From SKZT01 sp964478625 (GTDB lineage: Bacteria; Desulfobacterota; Desulfobacteria; Desulfobacterales; SKZT01), in assembly GCA_964478625.1 (NCBI GenBank), contig CAYZJH010000003.1, forward strand, positions 53,561 to 117,560: a stretch of 64,000 bases of DNA, written 5' to 3'. Numbering within the stretch: position 1 is the first letter of the stretch; every line of letters begins with the position of its first letter. This document shows positions 41,188 to 49,846 of this stretch, piece after piece. The notes under the pieces were generated by a model, which saw only the letters and a list, made by a program, of their open reading frames with translations, was not told the origin of the DNA and did not search any database. Made by a program: the position numbers and the translations under genes.

Positions 41188-41310
41188 GCGACTTGTAACC
41201 GGGTTTCAGGTTTAAGTTTACCTATATTAGTGCCGGCCATGGCACCTCTTTGGTCAGGGGGATAAATCTTTGTCAATGTTTATTCCAAGTCGATGAAAGG
41301 TGGAAACAAG

Positions 41311-41565
41311 ATGAGTGACATTTTTCGCGATATTAGGGAAGGGTTGCAGGAAATTTTTCCTGGAATCAGTGATATGGAAATCACAACCGAAACAAGGTTG
41401 GGAGAGATACCGGACTGGGATTCCATGTCATCGGTCAACTTTCAGGGATTTCTGGAGCAAAAGTTCGGCATTTCAATTCCTCAGGAACTTTTGAGTAATG
41501 AGGTATCCGTTAAGGAAGTCATCTCTTTTGTTACCGAACCGGAAACCTTGGTAAGGGCAAAATAA
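41311..41565 (+). CDS. Acyl carrier protein
   Basis: An 84-residue ACP. The phosphopantetheine serine lies in IPDWDSMSSVNFQGFLEQ (DSM in place of the usual DSL). The frame is open from 41293, but GGTGG lies just before the ATG at 41311 (MSDIFRDI). It sits between the FabH-like gene and phaC with only 11 bases to the latter, so it is a dedicated carrier rather than the fatty-acid acpP. Confidence 0.85.
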   Translation: MSDIFRDIREGLQEIFPGISDMEITTETRLGEIPDWDSMSSVNFQGFLEQKFGISIPQELLSNEVSVKEVISFVTEPETLVRAK

Positions 41566-41576
41566 GGAGATTACCG

Positions 41577-43247
41577 TTGAATCCATGGAGCATCATTGAT
41601 CCGTTTCAATTTGCCGATTCATTGATAAAAACGGGTTTTTCGTGGTTGAATCGGTTTCCGGAACTTGTGGCCAAAATGGATCATTTGAGCCGGAAACTAC
41701 AGGAAATCAGTGAACACGAAATACCTCCTTTATTCAACTCCGATGGACATGGCAAAGGGTCACACAGCCAATACTCTCCCGATATGATGGATATCTTACA
41801 ACAGCTCTCACGCATTGCTCATCAATTCCATGGTGTTTACAGCAACTGTTTAAAAGAATTAGCGGAAAACACTCCTGAACTGGATCAGGATGATCGTAGA
41901 CGCTCAATTTTTTGGATCACCCAAATCAACAATGCCATTTCACCGTCGAATTGGTTCTGGACTAACCCTGGTGCGGTTCGCCGTTGGATCGGCAGTAAAG
42001 GAGAAAGTTTTCAAAAGGGATTCGAACATTTTCTGGAAGACTTTCAAAAAGAAAATCCGATGGCAAATCTTGTGGAGGAATCCGCTTTCAAGATCGGTGA
42101 AAATATTGCCAGTACATGCGGAGAAGTTGTTCTCAGAAATAAACTCATGGAACTGATTCAGTATTATCCTGAAACCGAACGTAGCTATGCCGTTCCCGTG
42201 GTATTTATCCAGCCATGGATCAACAAGTATTACATTTTCGACTTGAGTGCCTATAACAGTTTTGTGCGGTATCTTCTGAAACGCGGGTTTAGTGTTTTTA
42301 TCACCAGCTGGAAAAACCCTGATTCAAGTTATCGGGATGTCTCCTTCGAAGATTACATGATTGATGGGGCATTAACCGCCATTGAAACGGCAAGGGAAAT
42401 CTGTGGTACCATGAAGGTTCATGCGGCCGGCTATTGTATCGGTGGCACTGTTCTGGCTTCCCTGATGGCCTGGTTGAATATGAAATATGAGCACCAGGAC
42501 AAAATTCCCGTGATCGATTGGACCCTATTTTCGACGCTTGTGGATTTTTCGGAGCCTGGGGATCTTGGGGTTTTCACCGGAGAGCCTGCTATAGAAGCTA
42601 TCGAAAGGCATATGAAAGTTCATGGATATCTTGATGAAAAATTTATTGGATGGACCTTTCGCTTTCTCAAATCAGAAAACCTGGTATGGCGCTATGTTAT
42701 CAACAACTATCTTTTTGGACAAAAACCGCCCCGGTCTGATGTGTTGTTTTGGAACAATGATGGTACTCGTCTGCCGGAAGCTATGTGTTCCTTTTATCTC
42801 AGGGAATTTTACTTGAATAACAGGCTGGCCCATAAAAACGAAATGGTTTTGGGAGGCGGCAGTTTGGATCTGGGGTGCATCAGACAGCCCCTATACAATG
42901 TCGGGGCCCTGCAGGATCATATCAGCCCGTGGAAACAGACTTATCAAACCTGCAGGCTTGTTGGCGGACCAGTAAGATTTGTTCTTTCCGGTGAAGGCCA
43001 TATCACAGGTATTGTCAATCCGCCAATGGCACAAGCCAGGAAAAAATACAGGGCAGGAGAATTAAAACGATTCACGAGTCCTGATGAATGGTTCTTGTCG
43101 GAAGAAGAAAAAGAGGGGTCATGGTGGCCCGACTGGGTTCAATGGATGACTGAAAGAAGCATGCCCATGACAACACCGCCGCCCGTTGGAAATGATAAGT
43201 TTCCGCCGTTGGAAAAAGCTCCGGGCTCTTATGTTTTTGAAAAGTAA
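41577..43247 (+). CDS. phaC: Polyhydroxyalkanoate synthase, class I type
   Basis: Polymerises (R)-3-hydroxyacyl-CoA into PHA granules. A 556-residue protein with the PhaC N-terminal domain (about 60-215; the ISPSNWFWTNPGAVRRW stretch resembles the SPTNxxxTNP motif) and an alpha/beta-hydrolase core. The lipase-box cysteine is in AAGYCIGGTVLASL, the Asp in QDHISPWKQTY and the His in SGEGHITGIVNPP. TTG start at 41577 with AAGGAGA seven bases upstream; no in-frame ATG is near. The context with ACP and a KASIII-type enzyme is unusual. No phaA, phaB or phasin gene is in the window. Confidence 0.92.
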   Translation: MNPWSIIDPFQFADSLIKTGFSWLNRFPELVAKMDHLSRKLQEISEHEIPPLFNSDGHGKGSHSQYSPDMMDILQQLSRIAHQFHGVYSNCLKELAENTPELDQDDRRRSIFWITQINNAISPSNWFWTNPGAVRRWIGSKGESFQKGFEHFLEDFQKENPMANLVEESAFKIGENIASTCGEVVLRNKLMELIQYYPETERSYAVPVVFIQPWINKYYIFDLSAYNSFVRYLLKRGFSVFITSWKNPDSSYRDVSFEDYMIDGALTAIETAREICGTMKVHAAGYCIGGTVLASLMAWLNMKYEHQDKIPVIDWTLFSTLVDFSEPGDLGVFTGEPAIEAIERHMKVHGYLDEKFIGWTFRFLKSENLVWRYVINNYLFGQKPPRSDVLFWNNDGTRLPEAMCSFYLREFYLNNRLAHKNEMVLGGGSLDLGCIRQPLYNVGALQDHISPWKQTYQTCRLVGGPVRFVLSGEGHITGIVNPPMAQARKKYRAGELKRFTSPDEWFLSEEEKEGSWWPDWVQWMTERSMPMTTPPPVGNDKFPPLEKAPGSYVFEK

Positions 43248-43439
43248 ACCCCGATGTTGCATTGGAAATCACTCAAAACAATTGGATATGCTGTTATATA
43301 AAGGCTGAACCCGCTTTATGCCGACTTCAACTGGCTGCTCCGATTATGAATTCCGAAATGAGTGATCATTAATTGTCTCTATCTTTTAAAAAAATGCCGG
43401 TTTGTTGGAAATGTACTTATCGTTATGCAACATCGGGGT
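43248..43439. repeat. 192-bp segment bounded by perfect 15-bp inverted repeats
   Basis: ACCCCGATGTTGCAT at 43248-43262, directly after the phaC stop, is the exact reverse complement of ATGCAACATCGGGGT at 43425-43439. The intervening 162 bases are AT-rich and non-coding. An 11-base direct repeat TGAGTGATCAT occurs inside (43359-43369) and just outside (43451-43461). No clear target-site duplication is seen. It could be a miniature inverted-repeat element or a long-loop transcript structure. Confidence 0.5.
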
Positions 43440-43544
43440 AAACTTTAAATTGAGTGATCATGGGCTCATGCTCAGGTCAAAAAAGAGAGCCTCAAAATCT
43501 TCAAAAATACCCGGTTAAACGGTAAAATGACATAGGTTGTGTGG

Positions 43545-43896
43545 TTAAGGGCCTTCGGTTTTTTTAAACATGGAAATGGCTTCTTCGGGATTGGCAGCCG
43601 CTACCGTGCCTCTCATCTCATAGCCTCGCGAATCCAGATTTTTTTTCGCGCCATGAATTGCCGTAAATGCCGAAAATAACACTCACAACGATGGAGATGC
43701 CGTTAATCAGGAGATCAGCTTCGTGTCCCACCATGGATATAAAAATCAGGGATAAAACAAAAAGCCCGATACCGATGGCCCACATTTTCTTGACCATGGC
43801 CCAGACGAAACTGAACAGAAAAGCCGGCCATGACCACCCCTGCTTTACCGCTTCAATCGAGCCTGATGGATGTTTAAAAATTTTGAATTGTTTCAT
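43545..43896 (-). CDS. DUF2628 membrane protein with apparent frameshift in an A8 run
   Basis: The start is ATG at 43896 (MKQFKIFKHP), with GAGGAA upstream. The DUF2628 marker WSWPAFLFSFVWAMVKKMWAI is followed by two or three membrane helices. The reading frame stops at 43618 after NSWREKKSGFARL. Removing one base from the eight-A run (T at 43639-43646 on the plus strand) gives NSWREKNLDSRGYEMRG and continues to a stop at 43545, matching the usual family C-terminus (RGYE..., NPEEAI). So the intact gene spans 43545-43896. Sequencing error, real mutation and programmed slippage cannot be told apart here. Confidence 0.72.
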
Positions 43897-44321
43897 GGCA
43901 TATTCCTCTGTTTCAATTGCTTTGAAAAAAAAAGACCTTCCCACACGAAAAGTTTCAGGTCCGGCACGAGGAAAGCTCACCCCTGCTTCATAAAATCCAG
44001 ACCGATTGAATTAGCAAGTTTGTCAAAATATGACAATATATTTTTGGATGGTTATGGATTGCCTGGGGTAACATTTTCTCCTTCCCCGAGAATGACAAGC
44101 CGTTATGTCCACGGGTCGTTTTATTGATTGGAAATATCTTTCATTGTGTAAAAATTATTGACAGATATCGACCCGATCCTTTCCAGCCAATGACAAGAAA
44201 AAAATAAATAGGGAATATAAACAATAAATTAGAAGTGGAATTCCCAAATTGACGCCTGGTATTGTTTTTGCTCTTCAATCATTTAAAAGAAATGATGATT
44301 TGATCAAAAGGAGATAAATCA
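43897..44321. other. Gene-free divergent region, DUF2628 / UspA
   Basis: About 425 bases. No protein-like frame or structured RNA is seen. It should include the promoters of the two divergent genes; AAAGGAGA before 44322 is the UspA ribosome site. Confidence 0.35.
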
Positions 44322-45278
44322 ATGGCGAATATCGGCAAAAAAAGGATATTGGCGGCACTGGACGGATCACGGGCTTCCATGGATACGGTTTCCTATCTGG
44401 CCCATGTTTTACCGGCAGAGGGCTCGGAAGTGGTGTTGTTTACCATTACTACACCAACCCCGGAAAGTTTCTGGGACATCCAAGAGGAACCCAACCAGGA
44501 TCTGACGGATTTATGGGTAAAGCAAAAGAGAAAGCACCTTGACACATTTATGGAACAAGCCCGGGCAAACTTTATAAATGAAGGATTTGATGAAAACAAT
44601 ATCCTGGTCAAAATAGAAAATCGCACCACTGGTATTGCCAGGGATATTATCAGAGAATCGGAAAAAGGATATGATGCAGTGGTGATCGGGCGTGTCGGTA
44701 TGAATCCGATTACACGGGTGGTTATAGGAAGTGTTGCCAATAAACTGGTTGAACATATCATGGAAATACCCGTCTGTATCGTAGGCAAAAATGTGAGAAA
44801 CAGAAAAATCCTGGTGGCTTTGGATGCCTCCGAAGGAGCCATGAGATGCGTGAAATATGCGGGTCAGATGTTTGGTACAGGCAATGCTGAATTTTTATTG
44901 TTTCATGTGATCAGGGACTATGATTTTAAACTGTCTGACAGCAAAGGCAAGAATGAACCTGATATCGAAGAGAGTCGCTGGCTTAAAATTACGCAGTCCG
45001 AATTGAAAAAAGCTGCTGATATGATGAAATCTGTTATGGATAGAGCCATACAGGAACTTCAATCTATGGGAATTTCAAGAAATCGAATCACTACAAAAAT
45101 TTTGACCGGAATGGCCACTAGAGGAGGTTCTATTGTGGCCCAAGCGATTCTGGCCGGATACGGAACCATTGTTATTGGAAGAAGAGGCCTTTCAAAGGTT
45201 GGAGAGTTTAACATGGGACGGGTTTGCTACAAGGTCGTTCAGTTAGGTAATGAAGTTGCCGTTTGGGTAGTAAATTGA
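44322..45278 (+). CDS. Tandem universal stress protein (two UspA domains)
   Basis: A 318-residue protein with two Usp domains. Domain 1 (about 5-150) starts RILAALDGSRASMDTVSYL and ends VVIGRVGMNPITRVVIGSVA, the G2xG9xGS nucleotide-binding motif. Domain 2 (about 160-318) starts KILVALDASEGAMRCVKYA and ends IVIGRRGLSKVGEFNMGRVC, where the final GS is replaced by GR, so ATP binding there may be weakened. AAGGAGAT precedes the ATG. It is followed 66 bases later by the small zinc-module gene. Confidence 0.9.
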   Translation: MANIGKKRILAALDGSRASMDTVSYLAHVLPAEGSEVVLFTITTPTPESFWDIQEEPNQDLTDLWVKQKRKHLDTFMEQARANFINEGFDENNILVKIENRTTGIARDIIRESEKGYDAVVIGRVGMNPITRVVIGSVANKLVEHIMEIPVCIVGKNVRNRKILVALDASEGAMRCVKYAGQMFGTGNAEFLLFHVIRDYDFKLSDSKGKNEPDIEESRWLKITQSELKKAADMMKSVMDRAIQELQSMGISRNRITTKILTGMATRGGSIVAQAILAGYGTIVIGRRGLSKVGEFNMGRVCYKVVQLGNEVAVWVVN

Positions 45279-45344
45279 CCGTTTGTTCGATTTGTAAATC
45301 TTAAAACTTCATCGGGAGTTTAAGGAAATAAGAGGTGATGAGCC

Positions 45345-45530
45345 ATGTATGAAAAAGTGACTGATCCGGAAGCGCAATGTGACCTTTGTGGTAAAAGACC
45401 GCCTGAAGAAGAGATTTATAAAGGCCAAAATTATATTTGTCTATGCACTGCGTGTCTGAAAAAACTCAAGGCGATGCCCGAAGATATGAAAGATAAAGTG
45501 GAGGATTATTTGCTTGGCAATGTCTTATGA
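45345..45530 (+). CDS. 61-aa four-Cys zinc-module protein
   Basis: A stand-alone copy of the C-terminal module of the PilZ protein at 39647. Aligned features are QCDLCGKRP (CxxC), CLCTACLKKLK (CxxC) and the identical style of ending (LLGNVL against IIGNVI). AGAGGTGATGAGCC precedes the ATG. It lies downstream of the tandem UspA gene. It probably binds one zinc. Function unknown. Confidence 0.65.
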   Translation: MYEKVTDPEAQCDLCGKRPPEEEIYKGQNYICLCTACLKKLKAMPEDMKDKVEDYLLGNVL

Positions 45531-46017
45531 TGCAAAACAGAAAGATCATCAATTTAAAAGATCAAACTTGTAAATTGGGTTATCGGGGCCGCTGGTTGCG
45601 TTAATACGTGCAGTGAATGCAAGTCGGGGTCTGTTTTTTATCTTTGTCACCATGAAAACTATTTTTTTTGCAGTAAAAAAAAGCCTTGAAAAAAAAACTC
45701 AATGGCATAGTATTATAGATGGATGGCAGAGTGTCTGAAAAAGATAATGTTCCCGATTAGACGGCCAAACTGTGGGTAAGGCTGTTTTTTCCGGCTTATC
45801 TGAAATTCAGGACCGAGATCTTTGTCCTACAGCTGAGATCCCTGCCATCCATTTTTTTTACCGTTCTTTTCAAATCGAGCATACAGACTGCTATCTTATT
45901 GACCATATGGATTTTTCCGGCAATCCTGTTATAAGCATAGTACCCATTAAATTTCATTTCCAATATAAAAACTTAGATGTTATAGGGTTTATTGACATCA
46001 AACGGGTCTTATGTTAA
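45531..46017. other. Gene-poor region before the PerR-like gene
   Basis: About 490 bases. One open frame (GTG 45772 to 46017, 81 codons) shows no ribosome site or recognisable motif and I do not call it. The end of the stretch carries the Fur-type box. Confidence 0.35.
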
Positions 46018-46032
46018 TAAGAATCATTATCA
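46018..46032 (-). promoter_or_regulatory. Fur/PerR-type box upstream of the fur-family gene
   Basis: On the minus strand the 15 bases read TGATAATGATTCTTA, matching the 7-1-7 consensus TGATAATnATTATCA at 12 of 14 positions. It lies 62 bases before the regulator ATG, so autoregulation is likely. Confidence 0.6.
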
Positions 46033-46094
46033 TTTATTGGAATAATGAGTACAAAAAGCTCCATTCGGCTTAAAAAAGTGGGCAAAAGGAATCC

Positions 46095-46517
46095 ATGTTG
46101 ACGCAGAAAAGAACATATCGAATGACGTCGCAACGAAAGGTTATCCTCGAAGAGTTGACCAAACTCAACTCCCATCCTGGAGCTGATGAAATTTATGAGG
46201 CTGTCCGAAAGAGAATTCCTCGAATCAGTCTTGGAACAGTTTATCGAAATCTGGAAATTCTCTCTGAATTGGGCAAAATTCAGAAATTAGAGCTTGCCGG
46301 GAGTATGAACCGTTTTGACTGGGATATCAACAAGCACTATCACATCCGATGCATGGAATGCGGCCGTGTGGAAAACGCGCCTTTGGCACCGTTAAATCAG
46401 ATTGAAGATGAACTGTATGGGGCGACCGTTTTTACCATCATAGGGCATCGCCTTGAGTTTGTGGGCCTATGCCCGGAATGTTCCAAAAAAAACATAAATG
46501 TCCACGGGTCAGAGTAA
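46095..46517 (+). CDS. Fur-family transcriptional regulator, PerR-like
   Basis: A 140-residue winged-helix metalloregulator. The DNA-binding domain has RMTSQRKVILEEL and ISLGTVYRNLEILSELG. His in SHPGADEIYE and Asp in MNRFDWDINKHYHIRC sit where PerR has His37 and Asp85 (Fur has Glu at the second position), so a peroxide-sensing PerR-type role is preferred. Two CxxC pairs (CMECG and CPECS) form the structural zinc site. AAAAGGA precedes the ATG, and a Fur-type box lies upstream. The stop faces the convergent hydrolase gene with six bases between. Confidence 0.88.
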   Translation: MLTQKRTYRMTSQRKVILEELTKLNSHPGADEIYEAVRKRIPRISLGTVYRNLEILSELGKIQKLELAGSMNRFDWDINKHYHIRCMECGRVENAPLAPLNQIEDELYGATVFTIIGHRLEFVGLCPECSKKNINVHGSE

Positions 46518-46523
46518 CATCGG

Positions 46524-47222
46524 CTACAGGGTTTTTAAAAAAACCGATTCCACCCAACTGTTGCATTTTTGAACCACTTTGTCATAAATATCTTCCTGGT
46601 GGTGACTTTCTGATTTGGGTAACTGAAAAGAGTGATCGCCTCCCTGAACAATCATGAGATCCCATAAGGTGTTAAGTTTGTTCAGTACGCTGTTGAGCAG
46701 AGATAAATCGCACAGACTGTCACGGCTACCTGCGAAAAAGAGCATGGGGATATCGATCCTGTAGAGGTGAGAGTCTCGCAGTGTGTCTTTTTTCCCGGGA
46801 GGATGAAGGGGATATCCCAAAAGAATAAGCCCATGGGCTGATAATTTTCCGGTGGCTGCCATTTGAGAGGCCACTCTTCCACCCATGGATTTTCCACCCA
46901 CGATAACCGCTTTGAACTCATAAGGCAGAGATTCGGTAAAGAACCGATATACGGATTCCCAGGTTGATTCCAATTTTGCCTGAGGATCAGGGGTCTTATT
47001 CCCCTTTTCGCGATAAATGAAATTGAACCGAAGGGTTACGTGACCTGCATGGGCTAGGCCCTCACATACCTTGACAATGACCGGTTCGTGCATATCGTTT
47101 CCGGCACCGTGAGCAATAATCACACCAATAGGTTTATCCAGCGGTTCAAGCTCGGGTGTGCAGACAACACCGGACACTTTTTCGTCAGATCCTGCCGGAA
47201 TGGTCAATTCTTTACTTTTCAT
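46524..47222 (-). CDS. Alpha/beta hydrolase (Tex30/KANL3-like, dienelactone-hydrolase fold)
   Basis: A 232-residue hydrolase. Oxyanion region VIIAHGAGNDMHEP; nucleophile elbow VGGKSMGGRVASQMA (Ser); acid in MLFFAGSRDSLCD; His in VQGGDHSFQLPKS. These are the marks of the family that includes TEX30 and KANL3-type proteins. It begins 20 bases after the substrate-binding protein stop, with AAGGAG upstream, so it is the last gene of the ABC operon. Its natural ester substrate is unknown. Confidence 0.85.
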   Translation of the reverse strand: MKSKELTIPAGSDEKVSGVVCTPELEPLDKPIGVIIAHGAGNDMHEPVIVKVCEGLAHAGHVTLRFNFIYREKGNKTPDPQAKLESTWESVYRFFTESLPYEFKAVIVGGKSMGGRVASQMAATGKLSAHGLILLGYPLHPPGKKDTLRDSHLYRIDIPMLFFAGSRDSLCDLSLLNSVLNKLNTLWDLMIVQGGDHSFQLPKSESHHQEDIYDKVVQKCNSWVESVFLKTL

Positions 47223-47242
47223 ACAGAACTCCTTATGAAATT

Positions 47243-48253
47243 TTAGTGATGGGATTTCAGATATTTTTCAATTTTAACCGGATTTGGAATCAGTTTCTGA
47301 TCCAGCATGATTCTTTCCGTATCTTTCCAAGCGGGTAAATCAATTTTTCCGAAAAACTTTCCTCCAATTGCAAAATCACCAAAAGGTACTGTCAATTCTC
47401 TGGTGATTTCCAGTTGTTGTTTGATAATTTCTTTAGGTGTGTCCACATCAAATCGATGCACTGTTTCGATCACTTTCACATGATTGGAGGGATCCATGGA
47501 TTCTTTCCATGCCGCAAGCAGAGCATCCATAAATTTTTTAACCGTTTCAGGATGTTCGTTCAGAATTTTTTGAGTCGTGACAACCGAGTTGGCCACAAAG
47601 GTAATTCCAGCCTCATGAGGGTTGAAGAATGCGATTTGTTCACCGGCATCCAGAAGTCTTTTTCCGATGATAACGGCCTGAGCATTTCTATAAATAGGCC
47701 ATAGGTCAACATTTCCTTGGTAAAAAGGAGTGTAATCATAACGCACACTGAAAAACTCAACCTCACTTTCATCAATAGCATGTTTGGCAAGAATAGCTCT
47801 CATGATGGTTTCATCATTTCCTCCGAAAGTAACTCCGATGATTTTTCCTTTTAGATTTTCAGGCGATTTTATCGTCATTTTGTCCGGCCGGTAAATCCAT
47901 TGGAGAGGATTGACCTGAAAAATTTGAGCTAGGACGACGATCGGGGCTCCTTTTGAGACCGCTCGTATTACCTGGTCTGCGGATGCCACTCCGAAATGAG
48001 CATGTCCTAATTCAAGCTCTTTGATGGCATCACGTTCAGGTCCTCCCGGTTTTACGGTCACCGTCAGTCCACGGGCTTTAAAATGACCGTGAACATCAGC
48101 CCAAATATCACCGGCTGAACTGATATTAAAAAGCCATTTAAGGCGGTAATTGATATTGTCCAGGGAAGACTTTTCTTTGTAACCACATGAGACTGTGAAG
48201 GTGATCATCATGCAGCATGCTGTGGTCATGGAAATGGTTTTAATAGATTTCAT
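47243..48253 (-). CDS. ABC transporter substrate-binding lipoprotein, NMT1/ThiY/SsuA type
   Basis: A 336-residue binding protein with a signal peptide and lipobox (ITFTVSCGYK). The NMT1-like fold is seen in YRLKWLFNISSAGDIWADVH, HAHFGVASADQVIRAVSKGA, LKGKIIGVTFGGNDETI and the FVANSVVTTQKILNEHPETV region. Such proteins bind thiamine precursors, sulfonates, nitrate or riboflavin-like ligands. The opening WLFNISSAGDIWADVHGHFKA matches the ThiY-style motif more than SsuA, but no TPP riboswitch is seen upstream. It is coupled to the permease and ATPase genes. Confidence 0.85.
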   Translation of the reverse strand: MKSIKTISMTTACCMMITFTVSCGYKEKSSLDNINYRLKWLFNISSAGDIWADVHGHFKARGLTVTVKPGGPERDAIKELELGHAHFGVASADQVIRAVSKGAPIVVLAQIFQVNPLQWIYRPDKMTIKSPENLKGKIIGVTFGGNDETIMRAILAKHAIDESEVEFFSVRYDYTPFYQGNVDLWPIYRNAQAVIIGKRLLDAGEQIAFFNPHEAGITFVANSVVTTQKILNEHPETVKKFMDALLAAWKESMDPSNHVKVIETVHRFDVDTPKEIIKQQLEITRELTVPFGDFAIGGKFFGKIDLPAWKDTERIMLDQKLIPNPVKIEKYLKSHH

Positions 48254-48269
48254 GTTAAATTGCTTTCAT

Positions 48270-49016
48270 TTATTGCTGCCATTTTTTTTGAATAATCCGG
48301 GCTATCCATTCCAGGAACACCAGGTACAAGGATGTCCATATGCCGATCAGAAAAAGGGCGACGAGAATTTTTGCCAGATCGCTCTGATATAGTGCGATAC
48401 GAATCGTATATCCGATGCCTGCATCTGCAGCGATAAACTCCGCGACAATAGTGCCTACCATAGCCAATGTTGCACTCCCTGAAACCACCGTTGTCAGTTT
48501 GGTGATATTTTCAAACACCCTGATTTTAACCTCAAGTCGCCAGGTTAACTGTCCGGTCATGCGATAAAAGTGTTCAATATCGGAAACAGGTTCGGTCAAA
48601 ACACCTAATACCGATAAGAGTAAAGGAAAATAGCAGATCATGGAAGCGATTAACAGTCTGGAAGCAAGACCGTCGCCCAACAAAATAAATATAATTGGGG
48701 CAACGGCCACAATCGGATAAGCCTGGATGTTGAAAGCGGCAATTTTGATCAAAGATCCGATTCCGCTGGTCAGTCTTCCGATAATACCTACAATTGTGGC
48801 CATAAAAATGGAAAGGATATGTCCTATGATAGCAACAGACAAGGTATCCATAACATTAAAAAGGTATCGGATAAATACCTGTCCGGCTGTTATCCAGACT
48901 TCGCCGGGACTGGGAATCACATAGTCTGAAAGGTTTAGAATATATTTTATAAGAAATAACGTACAGATCCCTGCGGTATAGACGATCAAAAACTGATAGA
49001 TTCGCCTATATAGCAT
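48270..49016 (-). CDS. ABC transporter permease, SsuC/ThiX/TauC type
   Basis: A 248-residue inner-membrane permease with about six helices. The EAA-type coupling loop is RVFENITKLTTVVSGSATLA, followed by VAEFIAADAGIGYTIRIALY, the standard signature of the nitrate/sulfonate/taurine permease group. It overlaps the ATPase stop by 11 bases and precedes the binding protein by 16 bases. Confidence 0.9.
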   Translation of the reverse strand: MLYRRIYQFLIVYTAGICTLFLIKYILNLSDYVIPSPGEVWITAGQVFIRYLFNVMDTLSVAIIGHILSIFMATIVGIIGRLTSGIGSLIKIAAFNIQAYPIVAVAPIIFILLGDGLASRLLIASMICYFPLLLSVLGVLTEPVSDIEHFYRMTGQLTWRLEVKIRVFENITKLTTVVSGSATLAMVGTIVAEFIAADAGIGYTIRIALYQSDLAKILVALFLIGIWTSLYLVFLEWIARIIQKKWQQ

Positions 49017-49698
49017 GAACTATCTCCAGCATGGTATGTTCCAATGCACGGCGGTCGGGGGTATTTATTTCGGTAAGATCCCGGCCACTGATGGGAGTCA
49101 CCTGGGGTGTTTTTTTGGCATCCCGCAACACCAGAATTTCCCTGCAAAATTTTGCAACTTCCACCACGTTATGGGAAATATACAAAAAGGTTTTATGGGC
49201 AAACATCTTTTTAATTTCAAGAATGATCGTTTCTCTGGTCGATTCATCCACATTGGCAAGACTTTCGTCCATAATCAGGAGATCGAAATCCTGAAGTAAA
49301 TATCGGGTCAGGTTAGTGCGATTCTGCTGCCCCAAAGATAGCCTGGAAAACCTTGTTTTCAAGCATTCTTCAATTCCAAATGCTTTGGTTAGATTGATAA
49401 GATCCTTTGTATTTTCGGGCGGAACAATTTCATTAAGATGCTCCCCGACAACCGACCAACCGGGAAGTCTTTCCAGGTTGTATGTGTATAGAATCCGGCT
49501 TTTCGATTCTATATTGATTTCACCTGAAAATCCTTTGACCAGCCCACTGATCATTTTGGCCAAGGTGGTCTTTCCTACGCCGGACGGTCCGAACAATGCA
49601 TGAAATCCGGGGCTTGACATTCGGAAGGACAGTCCTTCAAAAACTTGTATGCGGGAGGATGGATATTGATAGCTTAAGTCTCGGCATTCGATAAGCAT
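49006..49698 (-). CDS. ABC transporter ATP-binding protein, SsuB/ThiZ type
   Basis: A 230-residue ATPase: Walker A FGPSGVGKTTLAKM, signature LSLGQQNRTNLTRYL (LSLGQ in place of LSGGQ), Walker B DLLIMDESLANVD and H-loop YISHNVVE. Walker B has Asp-Glu-Ser rather than the usual Glu-Pro. First gene of a four-gene operon with permease, binding protein and hydrolase. A weak promoter candidate (TTGACT plus ATATAG) is upstream. Confidence 0.9.
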   Translation of the reverse strand: MLIECRDLSYQYPSSRIQVFEGLSFRMSSPGFHALFGPSGVGKTTLAKMISGLVKGFSGEINIESKSRILYTYNLERLPGWSVVGEHLNEIVPPENTKDLINLTKAFGIEECLKTRFSRLSLGQQNRTNLTRYLLQDFDLLIMDESLANVDESTRETIILEIKKMFAHKTFLYISHNVVEVAKFCREILVLRDAKKTPQVTPISGRDLTEINTPDRRALEHTMLEIVHAI

Positions 49699-49846
49699 TA
49701 TGACTCCGAATTTCTCTTTTGAAATGAAACTGGCTATATCGCAAAAGATTGGATCAAGTCAACTCTATTAAGAGGAAGGCAGGCATTGCTTGAGATTGAA
49801 ACTTAAGAATTTAACGGATTGTAAAAGGCGGATTTTGGCCGAAGGG

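Noticed and set aside
45772..46017. 81-codon GTG-started frame before the PerR-like gene
   Set aside because: No ribosome site, no recognisable motif, and it ends in the Fur-type box region; likely chance.
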